A DNA stretch of 64,000 nucleotides from Conus ventricosus (taxonomy: Eukaryota > Mollusca > Gastropoda > Neogastropoda > Conidae): NCBI GenBank assembly GCA_018398815.1, contig CM031602.1:99391207-99455206 (forward strand), read 5' to 3'. A program made the translations under genes and the position numbers. The notes below the pieces were generated by a model, which was not told the DNA's origin, ran no database searches, and was given only the letters and a program-made list of their open reading frames with translations. This document shows, in pieces, positions 43,789 through 55,018 of this stretch (the stretch's first letter is position 1; every line of letters begins with the position of its first letter).

Positions 43789-44751
43789 ATGAACAAAATC
43801 TATTATTCGCCCAAAGGATATTGGAAGGGAATCACTGCAATTAAAAAGCTAAGCCAAGCAGCGGCAGTTAGTGAACAAACAGCAAAAGAATGGTTATCTA
43901 AACAAGCGATTTGGCAAATTTATTTACCAGCACCAAAACGAATACAGAGACCACACTTTGTGAATATAACGCCAAACGACACCCATCAAATGGACCTTCT
44001 ATATTTACCTCATGATACGATTAGACGAAAAAGATTTAAGTACGCACTCACAGTCATTGACATAGCTTCAAGATACAAAGATGTGGAACCATTAACCCAA
44101 AATAGTGCTTCTGCTGTTGCTGTCGCCATACAACTGATATACCAACGAGGCCCTTTAACTTATCCTCGCATGATTCAAGTCGATGATGGAAAAGAATTTA
44201 AAGGCCAAGTGAATCAATTATTGTTGAAACATAGAGTTGTCATTAAAAGGGGCATTCCAGGAGTTCACAGATCACAGGCTTTAGTTGAAAATTTTAACAA
44301 ACAGTTAGCTGAAAGACTTTTTTCTTACCAGTATCACAGAGAGCTTATTGACAATTCTCGCAACACAGAATGGGTTAGAAGACTGCCCTCAGTTTTGCGC
44401 GCAATGAATAATGAAGAATTTAAATTAACGGGGCTAAAACCAGTACAAGCAATCAAAACACAAACAATAGATGTTGTTGAAGGGGACTCCAGTTCATCCA
44501 ACAAACTATTACCGTTTGGTTTAAAAGTAAGGTACCTTTATTTACCAGGGGAAGCAGAAGGGGACACTCGCATTAGGGCAACCGATCCAGTTTGGAGTGT
44601 TGATCCATATGAAATAAAAAGAATTGTAAAAATGAATCCGCCCGTGTATTATTTACGAGAAACTGACACAACAAAACAACCGGCTCCTCAAAGATCTTTT
44701 GTGAAAGAAGAATTGCAGATAATCCCACCAGACACAGTTCCAGTTGCTTAA
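43789..44751 (+). CDS. RVE-type (DDE) integrase, E5 copy, intact
   Basis: 320 codons starting MNKIYYSPKGYWKGITAIKK. An N-terminal helical region has a DNA-binding look. The RNase H-like core has the first Asp in HQMDLLYLP, the second in IQVDDGKEFKG and the Glu in SQALVENFNKQLAERLF, with the ASRYKDVEPL strand between. The C-terminal part (LKVRYLYLPGEAEGD, then NPPVYYLRE) may be an SH3/chromo-like barrel. It would insert the element and make the 5-bp duplication. Best-preserved enzyme in the window. Confidence 0.9.
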   Translation: MNKIYYSPKGYWKGITAIKKLSQAAAVSEQTAKEWLSKQAIWQIYLPAPKRIQRPHFVNITPNDTHQMDLLYLPHDTIRRKRFKYALTVIDIASRYKDVEPLTQNSASAVAVAIQLIYQRGPLTYPRMIQVDDGKEFKGQVNQLLLKHRVVIKRGIPGVHRSQALVENFNKQLAERLFSYQYHRELIDNSRNTEWVRRLPSVLRAMNNEEFKLTGLKPVQAIKTQTIDVVEGDSSSSNKLLPFGLKVRYLYLPGEAEGDTRIRATDPVWSVDPYEIKRIVKMNPPVYYLRETDTTKQPAPQRSFVKEELQIIPPDTVPVA

Positions 44752-44756
44752 TTAAT

Positions 44757-44861
44757 TTACGTAAATATGTTTGAGTTAAAATGGAAGCTCACAACGAAGA
44801 ACCTGGAACCGAAATGGAATCAAAAGAGGTAGCAAGAATGATAAATGAAGAAGATACCTGA
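44757..44861 (+). other. Orphan polymerase-type promoter with a 26-codon open frame
   Basis: TTTACGTAAATATGTTTGAG (44757 on) nearly copies the motif before E4 polB and is followed at 44781 by ATGGAAGCTC, opening MEAHNEEPGTEMESKEVAR and stopping at 44859-44861. It lies between the converging ends of integrase and polB. It may be a remnant duplicate of a polB start, or a true small gene. Confidence 0.35.
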
Positions 44862-47800
44862 AGAAGATATAAAATTATGTCGTTCTCCAATGTCCAATTG
44901 CATATGAAAACTCTGGTTTAACAAACCCCGTTTTGTGTTTGTTTTATCTAATGACTTTTTTGTTACAACCGTTGTGTTGATCTCATGTAGATTAGATCGC
45001 AGTTTTACGTTGTCATGATGAAAAGTCTTATTGTTAAACAATGCTTCTTTGTAGTTGTCATGCGATATGTTTGACTGCACAACACTGCGAGATATTCCTT
45101 TTGCTTTCTTAATTGTTTTCTCCTGGCTCGAAATACTGTACATTTTCGACCTTAAACCAATAAACTCCTGAATCACCTTTCCAGATAATTCATCCTTCAT
45201 CTTCCCTAAAACCTTCTTATTAGTAATTGAATGTAAAGGCGAATCTTTAGGGTAATCAGATGTGTCATACCATCCCACATGCCCTTTAGCTACTTCTATT
45301 TCCATGTCTTTATAGATGTCTTCAGTAGGGATATCTATAACAAAACTATCTGTATCTGTGTAAAGTACTCTGGACTCTGGATACAAGGGTTTAAAGTAGT
45401 CATAAAGAAATTCTAACATCAAAAGCTTGCTAATTCTAAAACAGTAAACCCAATAAATACAGGTTTGTCCAATTTGACTTCTTTTTTTTCATCATTATGC
45501 CAAAAAGCTGATCATGAAATCTTCTGAAGTCCTGATAATTTGGTTTTGAAGTCAGCTTAATTGCTTCGTTCTCTCTGGTGACCAATCTGACATCTTTGCG
45601 CTTGTACGGATTCTCCATAGTCTTTCCAAAGCAGCTGTTGTTCATCAGCTTGAAAAAGTCTTTTTCTGAAGCATCTGTGGATTTAGTCCTGAGATCAGTG
45701 TTCTTCATGATGTATGGTTTCATGAACTGTTCTTGATCAAAAGCAATTATACGATGAACGGCTGTCAACTTCAAACCATGTCTTAAATAAAATTGTAGAA
45801 GTCTGTAATGACAGACATAATTTTTTTTACCTCGAAGATTAGGCACTAGTTTAGGCGGTTCTGTTTTTGCCATCTTTAGGCTTTCTGCTGCTAATGGATA
45901 GTCATTATGCAGGTCATGCAGTTCATGAGGATATTCTAAGTCAACTTCTAGAATGAACCCACGCTGTTGATCTGGCGTCAAACTGCTCAACCACTTTAAT
46001 GCTTTTTGAATATTATTCGTACCGCCGCCAGTGTACATTTTAAAGTTGCATAATGGAAGTGATTGCGCCATAGCCCAACCATACAGATTGTTTGCATCTA
46101 AATACATAAGATAGTTAGACCTTTTACTTGGATCATAGTCGTCCAAGTATTTGTTGTTTGCTTTACAGTAATGATGCGACGCCATACTAATTCCTCCACG
46201 CAATCCGTTTTCAATCATCTGAATCATTGGCAGGTCAGACAATAAATCAATCTGTACTCCAGTAAACTTTAAGAAAGCATCCCAACTCATCCCGGGCGCA
46301 GAAATATAATGCGCGGGATCCAGGCTATAATGTTTCATGCAGGTCTTTCTATAATTTTCAAAGACGTCCGCCAACAAACATGTATCAGCCATCAAGTATG
46401 AATCATGATAGTCTCCCATCGTTTTACACTCTAACTTCTGCCACGCATCTTGAGCATGCTGGTAATCAGAATCACTGATGTCCTTTCCTCTAAGACTAGA
46501 AAAGAACGCGCCTTTAGGCGGAAGTGTATCTTCGTCAAACCTTTCCCAACTGTTCGTGTACTCATAAGGGTAAACGCCCTTTCTAACAAGAGTTGGGTCA
46601 AAATATTCTTCTGTTATTGGGCAAGACTTTAAGGACATAGCCAGTGACTCTAATGAACCCATCATGTGTTGCATAGAGTCATAAAAAGACATGTTATTTA
46701 AAGTGAAACACATTTACTTTTCTGATGACTGTGCAATGCATGCTACCCTGAAGGCGTTGGTTACTGCTTGCATTATAAGGTGAGAGTCGTAACCCCGCAA
46801 GTTATGAAAGAATACAGGCAGCTTCCATGTCTTTGGGTCAACCTTTAGTTGAAGATTGCATTTACTGTTGTCTGCTCCTCTGAACTTCCCACTAATGTGA
46901 TCATGGTCTCTTACTGTTGGATTCGCTGCGTCTAAGGAGAGGTCTAAACCGCAAATCCAACAATGTGTGGCTGAGTCATACTGCTGTTGGTCTTCAGGCG
47001 TCATCATGATTTCAGATAAATTCAGATTAATTAGAACAGTCATTACGTAATTGCTGCATTCGTTTTAAGAAGTACTCTGCAGCATCAGGCCCTCTATATA
47101 ATTCTGGCGTTGAATGAGCGCCATCCGACCTGACAATAACAAAGGCAAAGAACAAATCTGGTGATTACTCTTTTTGTCTGTTTTTGGAAGTTTCTGTGGG
47201 GTTGGCCCTTCATAAGGAACAATGAGTGATTCGAAGTCTGCGTAAACAACATATGGACTAGTTTGCAGTTTTTTTCCAGTTCTTAAAACTAACTTTAGAT
47301 CCGGGTGGGGCGTAGTTAGTTCTGTATTACAGTCAACTGGGCCGATACAATGTTTCTTATGTTCACTTGCGGCTGGAACAGATGGAATTCTTGTTAAACA
47401 TTTTCTACAGAATTCTTGTTTATGCCCATTCTTTGAAGTATGCTGCATTAGTTTACTCATTGTACGTATTAATGTGTAATGTGGTAGCCCCGCTGGTGAA
47501 AACATCAGTAGTAAGTCAACATGGGTTTTATCTGGCTCGCCAATCGTTGGACTGTTCTTGGACACTTTAATCGCTGTAGATTTGTTTCCTCATCCCATGT
47601 GTAGATATTAACAGTTATTGGTTTGTTTGTTCTTCAAACTGATCAATTTTGTCCACGCTAACAGGAAAGGATATTCCGCTAAAGTTAAGATCATTGATGT
47701 ACGGGTGATAGTTAGACACTCTCTCTGCGTTTTTGCCGACGTGATGCAGCCTTGCGAGAACGCACCACATAAAACATTTGTCGTCTGTATTCTTTATGTT

Positions 47801-48271
47801 TAAAACTGCTCTTTTTGCAACTAATGCTGGAGGTAGTGGAATGTAAGCCCTGCCTACAATCGGCGCATACTTAGCCTGTTTTAATCTAATCTCTAAGACT
47901 TCGCCCTCTGACCAACCAGAACCTCTCATTTTGGCTTCTTCAGCGGCCACATCAAACTGTGTAAGCAGCTGGTCTGCCCAACCGGGTGTTAAGTCATTAT
48001 GAGAAAGAATAGTCTGTTGTTTAGTTGAGACCCAGACTTCTAGATTTTCTTCATTTATTGTTACATAGTCGATTAAAACAGCTAACATTACTTTAACTGG
48101 CGGGTCTATTGTTAGTTTAACCTGAACTTGAGAAATAGCATAAGCAACACTTGCCAGTACGCTTGCTGAATCAATAACATCTAGACTGATATCATTTAAA
48201 GCTTTTGATAAACGCTCTCCCTCGAGCATTCATTCAAACAATTCGTCCGGTCCTTCATATATCTTAGCCAT
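44820..48271 (-). pseudogene. Family B DNA polymerase with endonuclease VII-like insert, E5 copy (frameshifted)
   Basis: Gene of about 1,130 codons, read in five segments (48271-47615, 47565-47065, 47043-46714, 46713-45436 and 45422-44820) separated by frameshifts, plus a TGA at about 48232. Exonuclease motifs: VVYADFESL (Exo I), FHNLRGYDSHL (Exo II), YHDSYLMADTC (Exo III). Polymerase motifs: MYLDANNLYGWAM (A), [12 protein letters not shown] (B), YTDTDSF (C). Before Exo II lies CWICGLDLS...VRDHDHISGKFRG, an endonuclease VII-like Cys/His module. The closest group is protein-primed pol B of Polintons and linear plasmids. It replicates the element, presumably protein-primed. Confidence 0.88.
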
Positions 48272-48286
48272 GCTGAGTTTCTTTTC

Positions 48287-48305
48287 TAACTCAAAATATT
48301 TATTT
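48287..48305 (-). promoter_or_regulatory. Candidate polymerase-gene promoter motif (E5)
   Basis: AAATATTTTGAGTTA on the minus strand, 16 bp before the E5 polB start, shared with the position upstream of E4 polB. Confidence 0.4.
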
Positions 48306-48397
48306 AAATTAAAAAACAAATACTTAATCAGAATCAATATCAACGGTCTTTTTGCGCTTCGACTCATAAACTAAAGTATAAACACCCTTTGGCGTTG

Positions 48398-49069
48398 TTA
48401 ATGTGAGCTGTTTAGAACAGAGTTTAATGTTTCGTTTACTTTTTTTAAGCATTCCTTTTTTATCTGCTCGGGGTCTGGCTGTTTAGAAAAACTTGCCCTT
48501 GCCTTTCTTTGAAGATCAAACTTTTGTCTTTTGTAGTCATCAAAATCAGCCTGTAAACGATTAAATTCTTCATCCGTGATGTTTGAGTCAGCTAGTGCTT
48601 TATTTATTATCAGTCTGAAGGAACTAAGTTTAGCTGTTATTAGTTGAACTATAGCTGTGTGCTTTTGGAGTTTAGTTTTTAATTTTTTGCCAGCAGCACC
48701 TACAGCTAATGAACATAGGCCAAGAGCTAAAGACAAACCGCCTAGAGGTAAAGCTGCGGGTGCACCTACACCTGTTGCTAAGAGACCTACACTTGTTCCT
48801 GCTGATAGAGCACTTATAGTTGATGCTCCAGTATTAACATAGGTAACAGCATTAAAGGCAGCAGAATACCTTCGTTTGGTTTTGCTGTATTTTGAAAGGT
48901 CCTGCTCTAGTTTTTGTTGCATTTGTGTAATGTTGGTTAATCTGAAGGTTTTTACTTCAGGGCTTTCTACAGCTGTAGAGACAGTCTTGGAGTCGATGTT
49001 GCCTACTACAGCAGCAGAGTTGCCTACTATCTCTTCTTTAGGTACTCTTGGATAATGCTGAACAGACAT
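48398..49069 (-). CDS. P5, helical protein with Gly/Ala-rich membrane hairpin, E5 copy, intact
   Basis: 223 codons starting MSVQHYPRVPKEEIVGN. Coiled coil of type ITQMQQKLEQDLSKY (about 48-62), the hydrophobic ALSAGTSVGLLATGVGAPAA followed by LPLGGLSLALGLCSLAVGA (about 90-130), then LQKHTAIVQLITAKLSSFRL and a charged helical tail. The family is shared by E3 and E4. A hairpin of this kind could insert in membranes during entry or assembly; that is speculation. Confidence 0.7.
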   Translation of the reverse strand: MSVQHYPRVPKEEIVGNSAAVVGNIDSKTVSTAVESPEVKTFRLTNITQMQQKLEQDLSKYSKTKRRYSAAFNAVTYVNTGASTISALSAGTSVGLLATGVGAPAALPLGGLSLALGLCSLAVGAAGKKLKTKLQKHTAIVQLITAKLSSFRLIINKALADSNITDEEFNRLQADFDDYKRQKFDLQRKARASFSKQPDPEQIKKECLKKVNETLNSVLNSSH

Positions 49070-49094
49070 GCTTTTTTAAAAATGAAAAAATAAG

Positions 49095-50363
49095 TTAGTA
49101 TGTTGCTTCTTGAAATATGTTATCTTTAATGTTCAGCTGCACATCATATATTAAAAACAAATGTACATTAAGTGGTTTATCAGCTTCTTCTTCTTTATCA
49201 ATTTGAAGGTTTATTACGTCTCTAACCGCTCTCCCACTTCCATGCAACTGATTATCCTCTGTTGACCTTAGGTCAATCCATAAAGCGTATTTTGTTGTTA
49301 AATAATCATCAAGCCTAACACTGTGAAGGTGTTGATCTTTAGACACAAGGTCTGCTGTTGGACTTCTACCCCTTCCACCCCCAAACAATTTTCTTATTTC
49401 GTCAAAATGCTGATAAGGTCTAAGCCCGCTAGCATAGATTTGGTTAGGGCTACCCTCAATCGAACATTGTACTTTCGTTATTTTTGGATTAAAAAACTTT
49501 TCACTTGCTCTTGTGAATGGTTCTTCATCTTCACACAGCAATAAAATACCTTTAAGTGATCTTGCTGGGGTATTAAGATTAAAATTCCATATAGCGTCTG
49601 CCCTGCTTTTGGGATATGTTGAATGATGATGCACTCTGTCGTAATATATTGCTAATTTTGATTGATATCGTTGCTCAATCAGCCTTGCTAAATTAGAGTT
49701 GCTAACAACGTCAAACTCTAACGAGATGTCAGAAATGCTGTACTTTGCTGCGGTTCTTCAGATATAATAACGCGTTTGTATTCATTAAAAGTTAGCTCAT
49801 ATGACAATCTGTCTTTTAATGCTCTTTGAAAGTATGGGGCATGCGCTTTTAACAACTCAAAATCTAAGGGAATGGAAAAGCGATTTCCAAACGCATGACT
49901 TACTGCTTCATGCTTTTTGCCGTCTTTAGCATCTGCAGCGCCTATTCTATGTTTTAAACGCTTCATTATTTTCTATTCCTTGAAACGCAAGATCGTCCCT
50001 TTCATTCTCGGTTAGCCATAGATCAGAATAGGTTAAAAATATGTCTGCATTGTTTAAAGAAAATATTTCTCGCCCCTCAAGTTTTATAGAAATTTTCTTA
50101 ACGATTGCCCGCCCCAGATTCTGTACAACTGTCCTGTCTGGGTCTGTTGTTGAAGCGAGTTCTATTTTGAAAGTAAGTCGTGCAGAGCCTGGCACAATCA
50201 CTTCATCCGCTCCTAGGTCTGGAAATCTGACAGTAAGAATCTGATCTGCATCAATAGTAGATGGATTATTTGGAACAGTAATATTCCGTTTATTTCCCTT
50301 CGCGCCAAAGGGCTCTTTCAGTCTTCTATGCGGGTCAAGAATTGAGCCATATACTTGTGTCAT
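49095..50363 (-). pseudogene. Candidate major capsid protein, E5 copy (frameshifted)
   Basis: About 420 residues starting MTQVYGSILDPHRRLKEPFG. Open segments 50363-49947, 49966-49718 and 49634-49095. Motifs: FPDLGADEVIVPGSARLTFK, NLGRAIVKKISIKLEGREIF, FGNRFSIPLDFELLK, then in the second half TPARSLKGILLLCEDEE, FFNPKITKVQ, YQHFDEIRKLFGG and KYALWIDLRST. Two similar-sized halves with strong beta character suggest a double jelly-roll. Structure prediction would settle this. Confidence 0.6.
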
Positions 50364-50401
50364 TTTTATAAAACAAAATAAAAAGTTAATTATTTAAAAA
50401 T

Positions 50402-51627
50402 ATGGCAGGCATTGGAGGTGAAGAAGATTATGATTTTAATCCTGGAGACGACATGAGTGAAAGGGCTCCTTTAGTAGCATATCGATCAACGGCCTCAATG
50501 TGGCATGAATTAACAGAACCTAAGGTCATATCATTTTATAGAAGTTTAAGCATAGAACCTCCCAGATTTATAGCCCCTGATGATTTTGAACTAAAAGGCG
50601 GCCATTTGTATGTGAACAACAAACAAGGACAGCGTGTTCCGCTTACAGATAAACGAGACCCATCAAAGACTGTAGGCATGACTACAATTAAACAAAGACT
50701 TAGGGTGGAAGATCGAAATCGCCTAGGCATTGTTAAACCAAAATTAGATAGGGAAGCAGTTGCTAAACTTCAAAACATACAACAAGAACTCCCAACAGAT
50801 CCCCAAATGCAAAACATGGAACTTCAAGATTTAATTCCAACAGCAGGCAAAATAACAAATACAATAGAAGCAGAACTCACTTCAGAAGAAGAAACAGCAT
50901 TACAAACTATACATGATCCGCCGCTGCCCACGCAAGAAATAAAGGCGCCTATAAGAGAATTAGAAGCCCTTAATCGCACTTTAGGAACCTTCAGAGGAGA
51001 ATTAATAAACAATTTAGCAAAACTGACTGAAGTAAATAAGAATATAGAAAAAGAAAAAAGAAAACTCGCTGAGGCTGAAGCTGCCAACTTAGGGAGTGAT
51101 GTTACAGAAAGAATAAAACAAAAAATAAATGAGCTTTAAAGAAGTAAGATCAGCAAGAGTAGAAGCGTTGTCTACTAACCGAGAAGAATTACGAACTCAA
51201 GTGAGCAGAATAAGAGAAACTATCCATAGAATTTTATATGAAGACACGACGCTAGCAGAACGAATACGAACACTGTTTAGAGAGCAAGGCGTCATATTAG
51301 CAAGTGTTATAACTGCCTTAGGATTTGCAATAAGTACACTGGTGATGGCTATTACAGGCGGCGGTGGTCAAAGCCCAGTGCCTCCACCGCATCGCCTCCA
51401 TCACCACCTGATAAATCATGGGTAAAAAAACAGCTTGATCATCTTGCGAGTTTATTAAAAAAAAATTAGCTGGTAAAGCTATAGACTCTTTACCAGGTAT
51501 ATTAGGGAGTATCGTTAGCTGGCTTTTGTCTACTGCAAGCAAAGTAGTTGCCTTTATGGCAGAGCACTTATGGGCAATAGTTCTCTTTATAGTTGGGTTA
51601 CTATTTAGTAAGATAAAGACCAAGTAA
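50402..51627 (+). pseudogene. P3, coiled-coil/membrane protein, E5 copy (frameshifted)
   Basis: About 400 residues. Acidic N-terminus (MAGIGGEEDYDFNPGDDMSE), a globular domain with FELKGGHLYVNNKQGQRVPL and IKQRLRVEDRNRLGI, a long coiled coil (ALNRTLGTFRGELINNLAKL, IEKEKRKLAEAEA), then after a break near 51128 RIRTLFREQGVILASVITAL and, after another near 51400, further membrane helices (PGILGSIVSWLLST). Start codon 38 bp from the divergent capsid candidate. It overlaps P2 by 27 bp at its 3' end. Confidence 0.7.
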
Positions 51628-52806
51628 TCCTAGGCCAGTTAATCCAACAACTAGCGCTGTCTTTTCATATTCATGGTCATTATTTTTTTTGACTTCTTCA
51701 ACGGTCTTTAGGCTTTGGACCTCAGGGATTGGATGACTTAATCTTGGGGGGTCATCGTGGTTTTTTTATTGTTTGTAATATTACTGGCTCAGAATTTATG
51801 TCGTTTTTTCCGACCTTCTGTTCATTGCCTGCCACAAGGATTTCATTATTGTAGTTTATTATTGTACCTATCTGGAGTCTGAGGTCAGAAGGCAGCATGT
51901 ATAAACCAGCGCCAACAGCAAAGTTTACTTTCGATCTTGCGTATTGTAAACATTTTGGTACCTTTTTATACTTGAAGGTAAATCAACTGTAGAATTAATG
52001 GCGTCCTCTAAATTTGCTAAGTATTGTTTTTGTGCATCAAAACCAGTAGAAGGATCAGTTATGCTCGATCTCGTTTGTGCTTGCGAACCTAGCAAACACC
52101 AAACGTAAGTACGAATAGAGTCGTTTATTCGTTCTATTCCCGCTCTAGTTAGGCCCTTAGAAGTGTCTAAAATAAATGTTGTCCATGCTGTTTTATGCTC
52201 TTGCTCTATGGACCCGAGGTGAACAGCTGTGCCTGAAGAGAAAGATGTGTAATGAGGATTCCAGTCATAGTTATACTTTCTGTGCACGCCCCAAAAATAA
52301 GGAGTGCCTAGACTATGATTAAGATCCAACTTTTGTCTAAAGTCTTCCTTAACATTAATATTGAATTCGTTACAGATCCTTTCAAAAGCCTTCATGTCTA
52401 TTCTGTTGCTGAATGGATTAAACAGTTTGTCATTTGGTAATGGCGCTTGCAGTTCAGTCAAAATACGTCTGAAGGTGTAATAAAAATGAAATCTGTACAC
52501 TGACCTCACCAAAGGATCAGGATGATTTAGATGATCAGCATACGACACTCCACACCCAGTTGATGCACAAAACACAGCAAAGTTTAACTGGTTCTGATAA
52601 AACTGCATCAGATGACTAAACCAAAATTTTGGGATGTAGTCTTTTTTAATAGGAGGGTTAAGATATTTGTCCAATGGAGTACTCACCTTTACTTGAAAGG
52701 CGTCAGACTGAGTCACAGAAATGTTGAGGGCGTCAGTTGTTATATTTTTAAGATTGTAGTGCGGCCCAACAGAATATTTTGCATCAGTATATTTAAATGC
52801 ACTCAT
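51601..52806 (-). pseudogene. P2, TGFDA-motif protein with C-terminal anchor, E5 copy
   Basis: About 400 residues, MSAFKYTDAKYSVGPHYNLK onward, open for 293 codons to a frameshift near 51940. Motifs: QLNFAVFCASTGCGVSYADH, RICNEFNI, DPSTGFDAQKQYLA. The downstream LYMLPSDLRLQIGT is in another frame, then more breaks and a final hydrophobic helix (ALVVGLTGLGLLGLYLTK). The tight divergent pair with P1 has start codons only 18 bp apart. Confidence 0.72.
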
Positions 52807-52824
52807 TTTTATTTCGTTTAAAAA

Positions 52825-53519
52825 ATGTTTGTAACAATAACAACCCAAGACCGTCCTTCGTTTTAGAACATGCTGTTAGAACGATTGCGGAACCAAAATG
52901 GTCGCACTCCACGAATTTTTTTACAAGTTGTATGGTTTAATATAACTGAATCCCTGAATAATAATACGATTATTAAAGTTGACAAATCAGGGTCCAAAGT
53001 TAGCCAGTTAACAATACCTGATGGTTATTACGGGTTTTGCTCACTAAAAGAAGCAATGAGTAACTCAACATTACTCTCAAACTTAACAATGCAAATCTAA
53101 AAACAATGTTAACATTCAATCCTGAAAAGAAGAAGTAGGTTACTATTTTGATGGAGAGCTAGCTAAAATGTTAGGCTTTGCAACTAACAATCAGGACTTT
53201 CATAGTTTTAGAGTTGCGCCAGACAAAACTACTTATGAGGGGGAAAGTCCGCTCGATCTTGCATTACATTCATTACTCTATGTTCATTTGGATGAGCTAA
53301 GCACTGATGAAAACTTATATGATGGAAGGCCCTCAACTGTTTTAAAGAGCTCTTCCGTCAGGGAAAGCTGCATATTGCGATTATGAAATTATACAATTCC
53401 CTAATTTACAGTTTAAAAATTAGCTTGGGAGGGCCAGATCATTTAATATAAAGATCACAGACAAAACGGGGAAAGTCGTAAAATGTGATAACCTGCACAT
53501 TGTTTTGGAAATAAAATAA
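52825..53519 (+). pseudogene. P1, DGYYNF-type candidate minor capsid protein, E5 copy (frameshifted)
   Basis: Begins MFVTITTQDRPSF, frameshift near 52865, then VVWFNITESLNNN, IPDGYYGFCSLKEAM (the DGYYNF box reads DGYYGF), LAKMLGF, LHSLLYVHLDEL and NLYDGRPSTVL, ending VLEIK. At least three breaks (near 52865, 53075 and 53365). Confidence 0.7.
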
Positions 53520-53538
53520 TAAACTGTACTAAAAATTA

Positions 53539-54391
53539 ATGTCGCGTGGGCCAGAAGAACCTGAGTTACATTAGCGCCTGTGAGGTGTATAACTTTAGAA
53601 TTAAAGACCTTGCAGACGTTGTGGACTTTGAACAGAATGGTGAAATAGGCACTTTGTATGGTTTTGAGTACACTAAAGATGGTGATTATAAGCGCAAAGA
53701 GGTTGGCGACAACAAAAAGTTTCCTAAACTAGAACAACTGCGCAATGTTGAAGCAAATAATGCTGGGCAGTATGAATATAAAATAGTTCGAAACCTGACC
53801 TCAAATGCACTTAGAACCATATTTAGAATGGGACATACAATTTGAATTCATAAGTCCTTTTACATTTTTTAGCCGCCAAAAAAGTTTCAGAAAAGCACTC
53901 AACTCAGGTCCTTTACATGTAAGTCTTATGCCAGATGACAATAGTCGGAAAGAGATTGAAATAAAGCCGTATGGAATGAACAGTACATCCTCCACAGAAG
54001 AGAAACGGTTTTGAAAGATGCTTCTACAAAAATTACAATTCATTCCGCAAATGCAATTAGGAGACACGTTCACAATGATATTTGAAATTTCTGTCTTAAA
54101 AGATGTAAAGAGGGATGGGGTTGTGGGCGTTAGTGACGTCCTTCTAAAAGGAATTCTAATTAGCTGGCAAAACTTAGACGTTGAAAAACTTAAAGTTACC
54201 GTGTCATTCTTCACAATGGTGAGGATATTAAGGTCATAACAACAAGCAACAAAATCAATATTAGTCTAAATAGAAACAATCTTACAGAACTGAATTGGAT
54301 TAATCTTACACATTTAGACCTTATAGGATTTTATTATACTGAACAAGTTTTGACAGAGAGCATGATAAAAACAATAACTGGATTAGATTAA
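53539..54391 (+). pseudogene. P4, RGPE-motif protein, E5 copy (frameshifted)
   Basis: ATG at 53539 opens MSRGPEEPELH, then a frame change. IKDLADVVDFEQNGEIGTLY and PKLEQLRNVEANNAGQYEYK follow in one frame, then LEWDIQFEFISPF and SFRKALNSGPLHVSLMPDD in another. The C-terminus has GILISWQNLDVEKLKV-like segments. Ends 17 bp before the ATPase start. Confidence 0.68.
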
Positions 54392-54407
54392 ATTCTGTTA
54401 TAAAACT

Positions 54408-55018
54408 ATGAAGCAGTTAAACTTTATGACAAAAACCCTCATTGTTCATTGATTTGTGGGCAGACTGGTTGTGGAAAAACAATATTTATCCTAGACCTAT
54501 TGCAAACACTTTATCGCTATAATTTTGATTATATTGTGATTTTCTGCCCAACACTTAAATGGAACAAAGCATATTATGATAGAAGGTTTATATGGGCAGA
54601 TGATGACATATTTTTAGTTGATCCTAGCAATAAACTGAGTGAGTTTTTAGAACAGTTTTATAAACTGTTTGAAGGAACGCAGACACTATTTATATAGATG
54701 ACTGTTCGGCAGAAAGAGATATAGTTAAAAAGAGAAACACTTTATCAAAACTAGCTTTTAGTGGAAGACATGCTGGGATAAGTGTGTGGATTTTATGTCA
54801 AAAATATAACTCATTTTAAAAGACTTTGGAGAACAGTTAAAGACTGTAGTTTTATTTCACATGAAAGACAGAGACGCATTTGATGAATGTATGCGTGAAA
54901 ATGATGTTATTGAAAACGATCAAGAAAAACACAGGATTAAGCAAAACTAAAATCTGAAAAGTTTAGTAAATTAGTATTGAAAACGGATAATCCTACACAG
55001 TATGTTGTTTGTAGATAA
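54408..55018 (+). pseudogene. A32/FtsK-like packaging ATPase, E5 copy (frameshifted)
   Basis: Starts MKQLN, frameshift near 54430, then SLICGQTGCGKTIFILDLLQ with Walker A GQTGCGKT. The Walker B region TLFI is followed by a stop near 54695, and DDCSAERD continues in the next frame. NTLSKLAFSGRHAGISVWIL retains the sensor strand. The last codons and stop (55016-55018) lie inside the right terminal inverted repeat. Confidence 0.82.

Noticed and set aside
48657..48842. Open frame opposite P5
   Set aside because: Shadow of the Gly/Ala-rich P5 coding sequence on the other strand.
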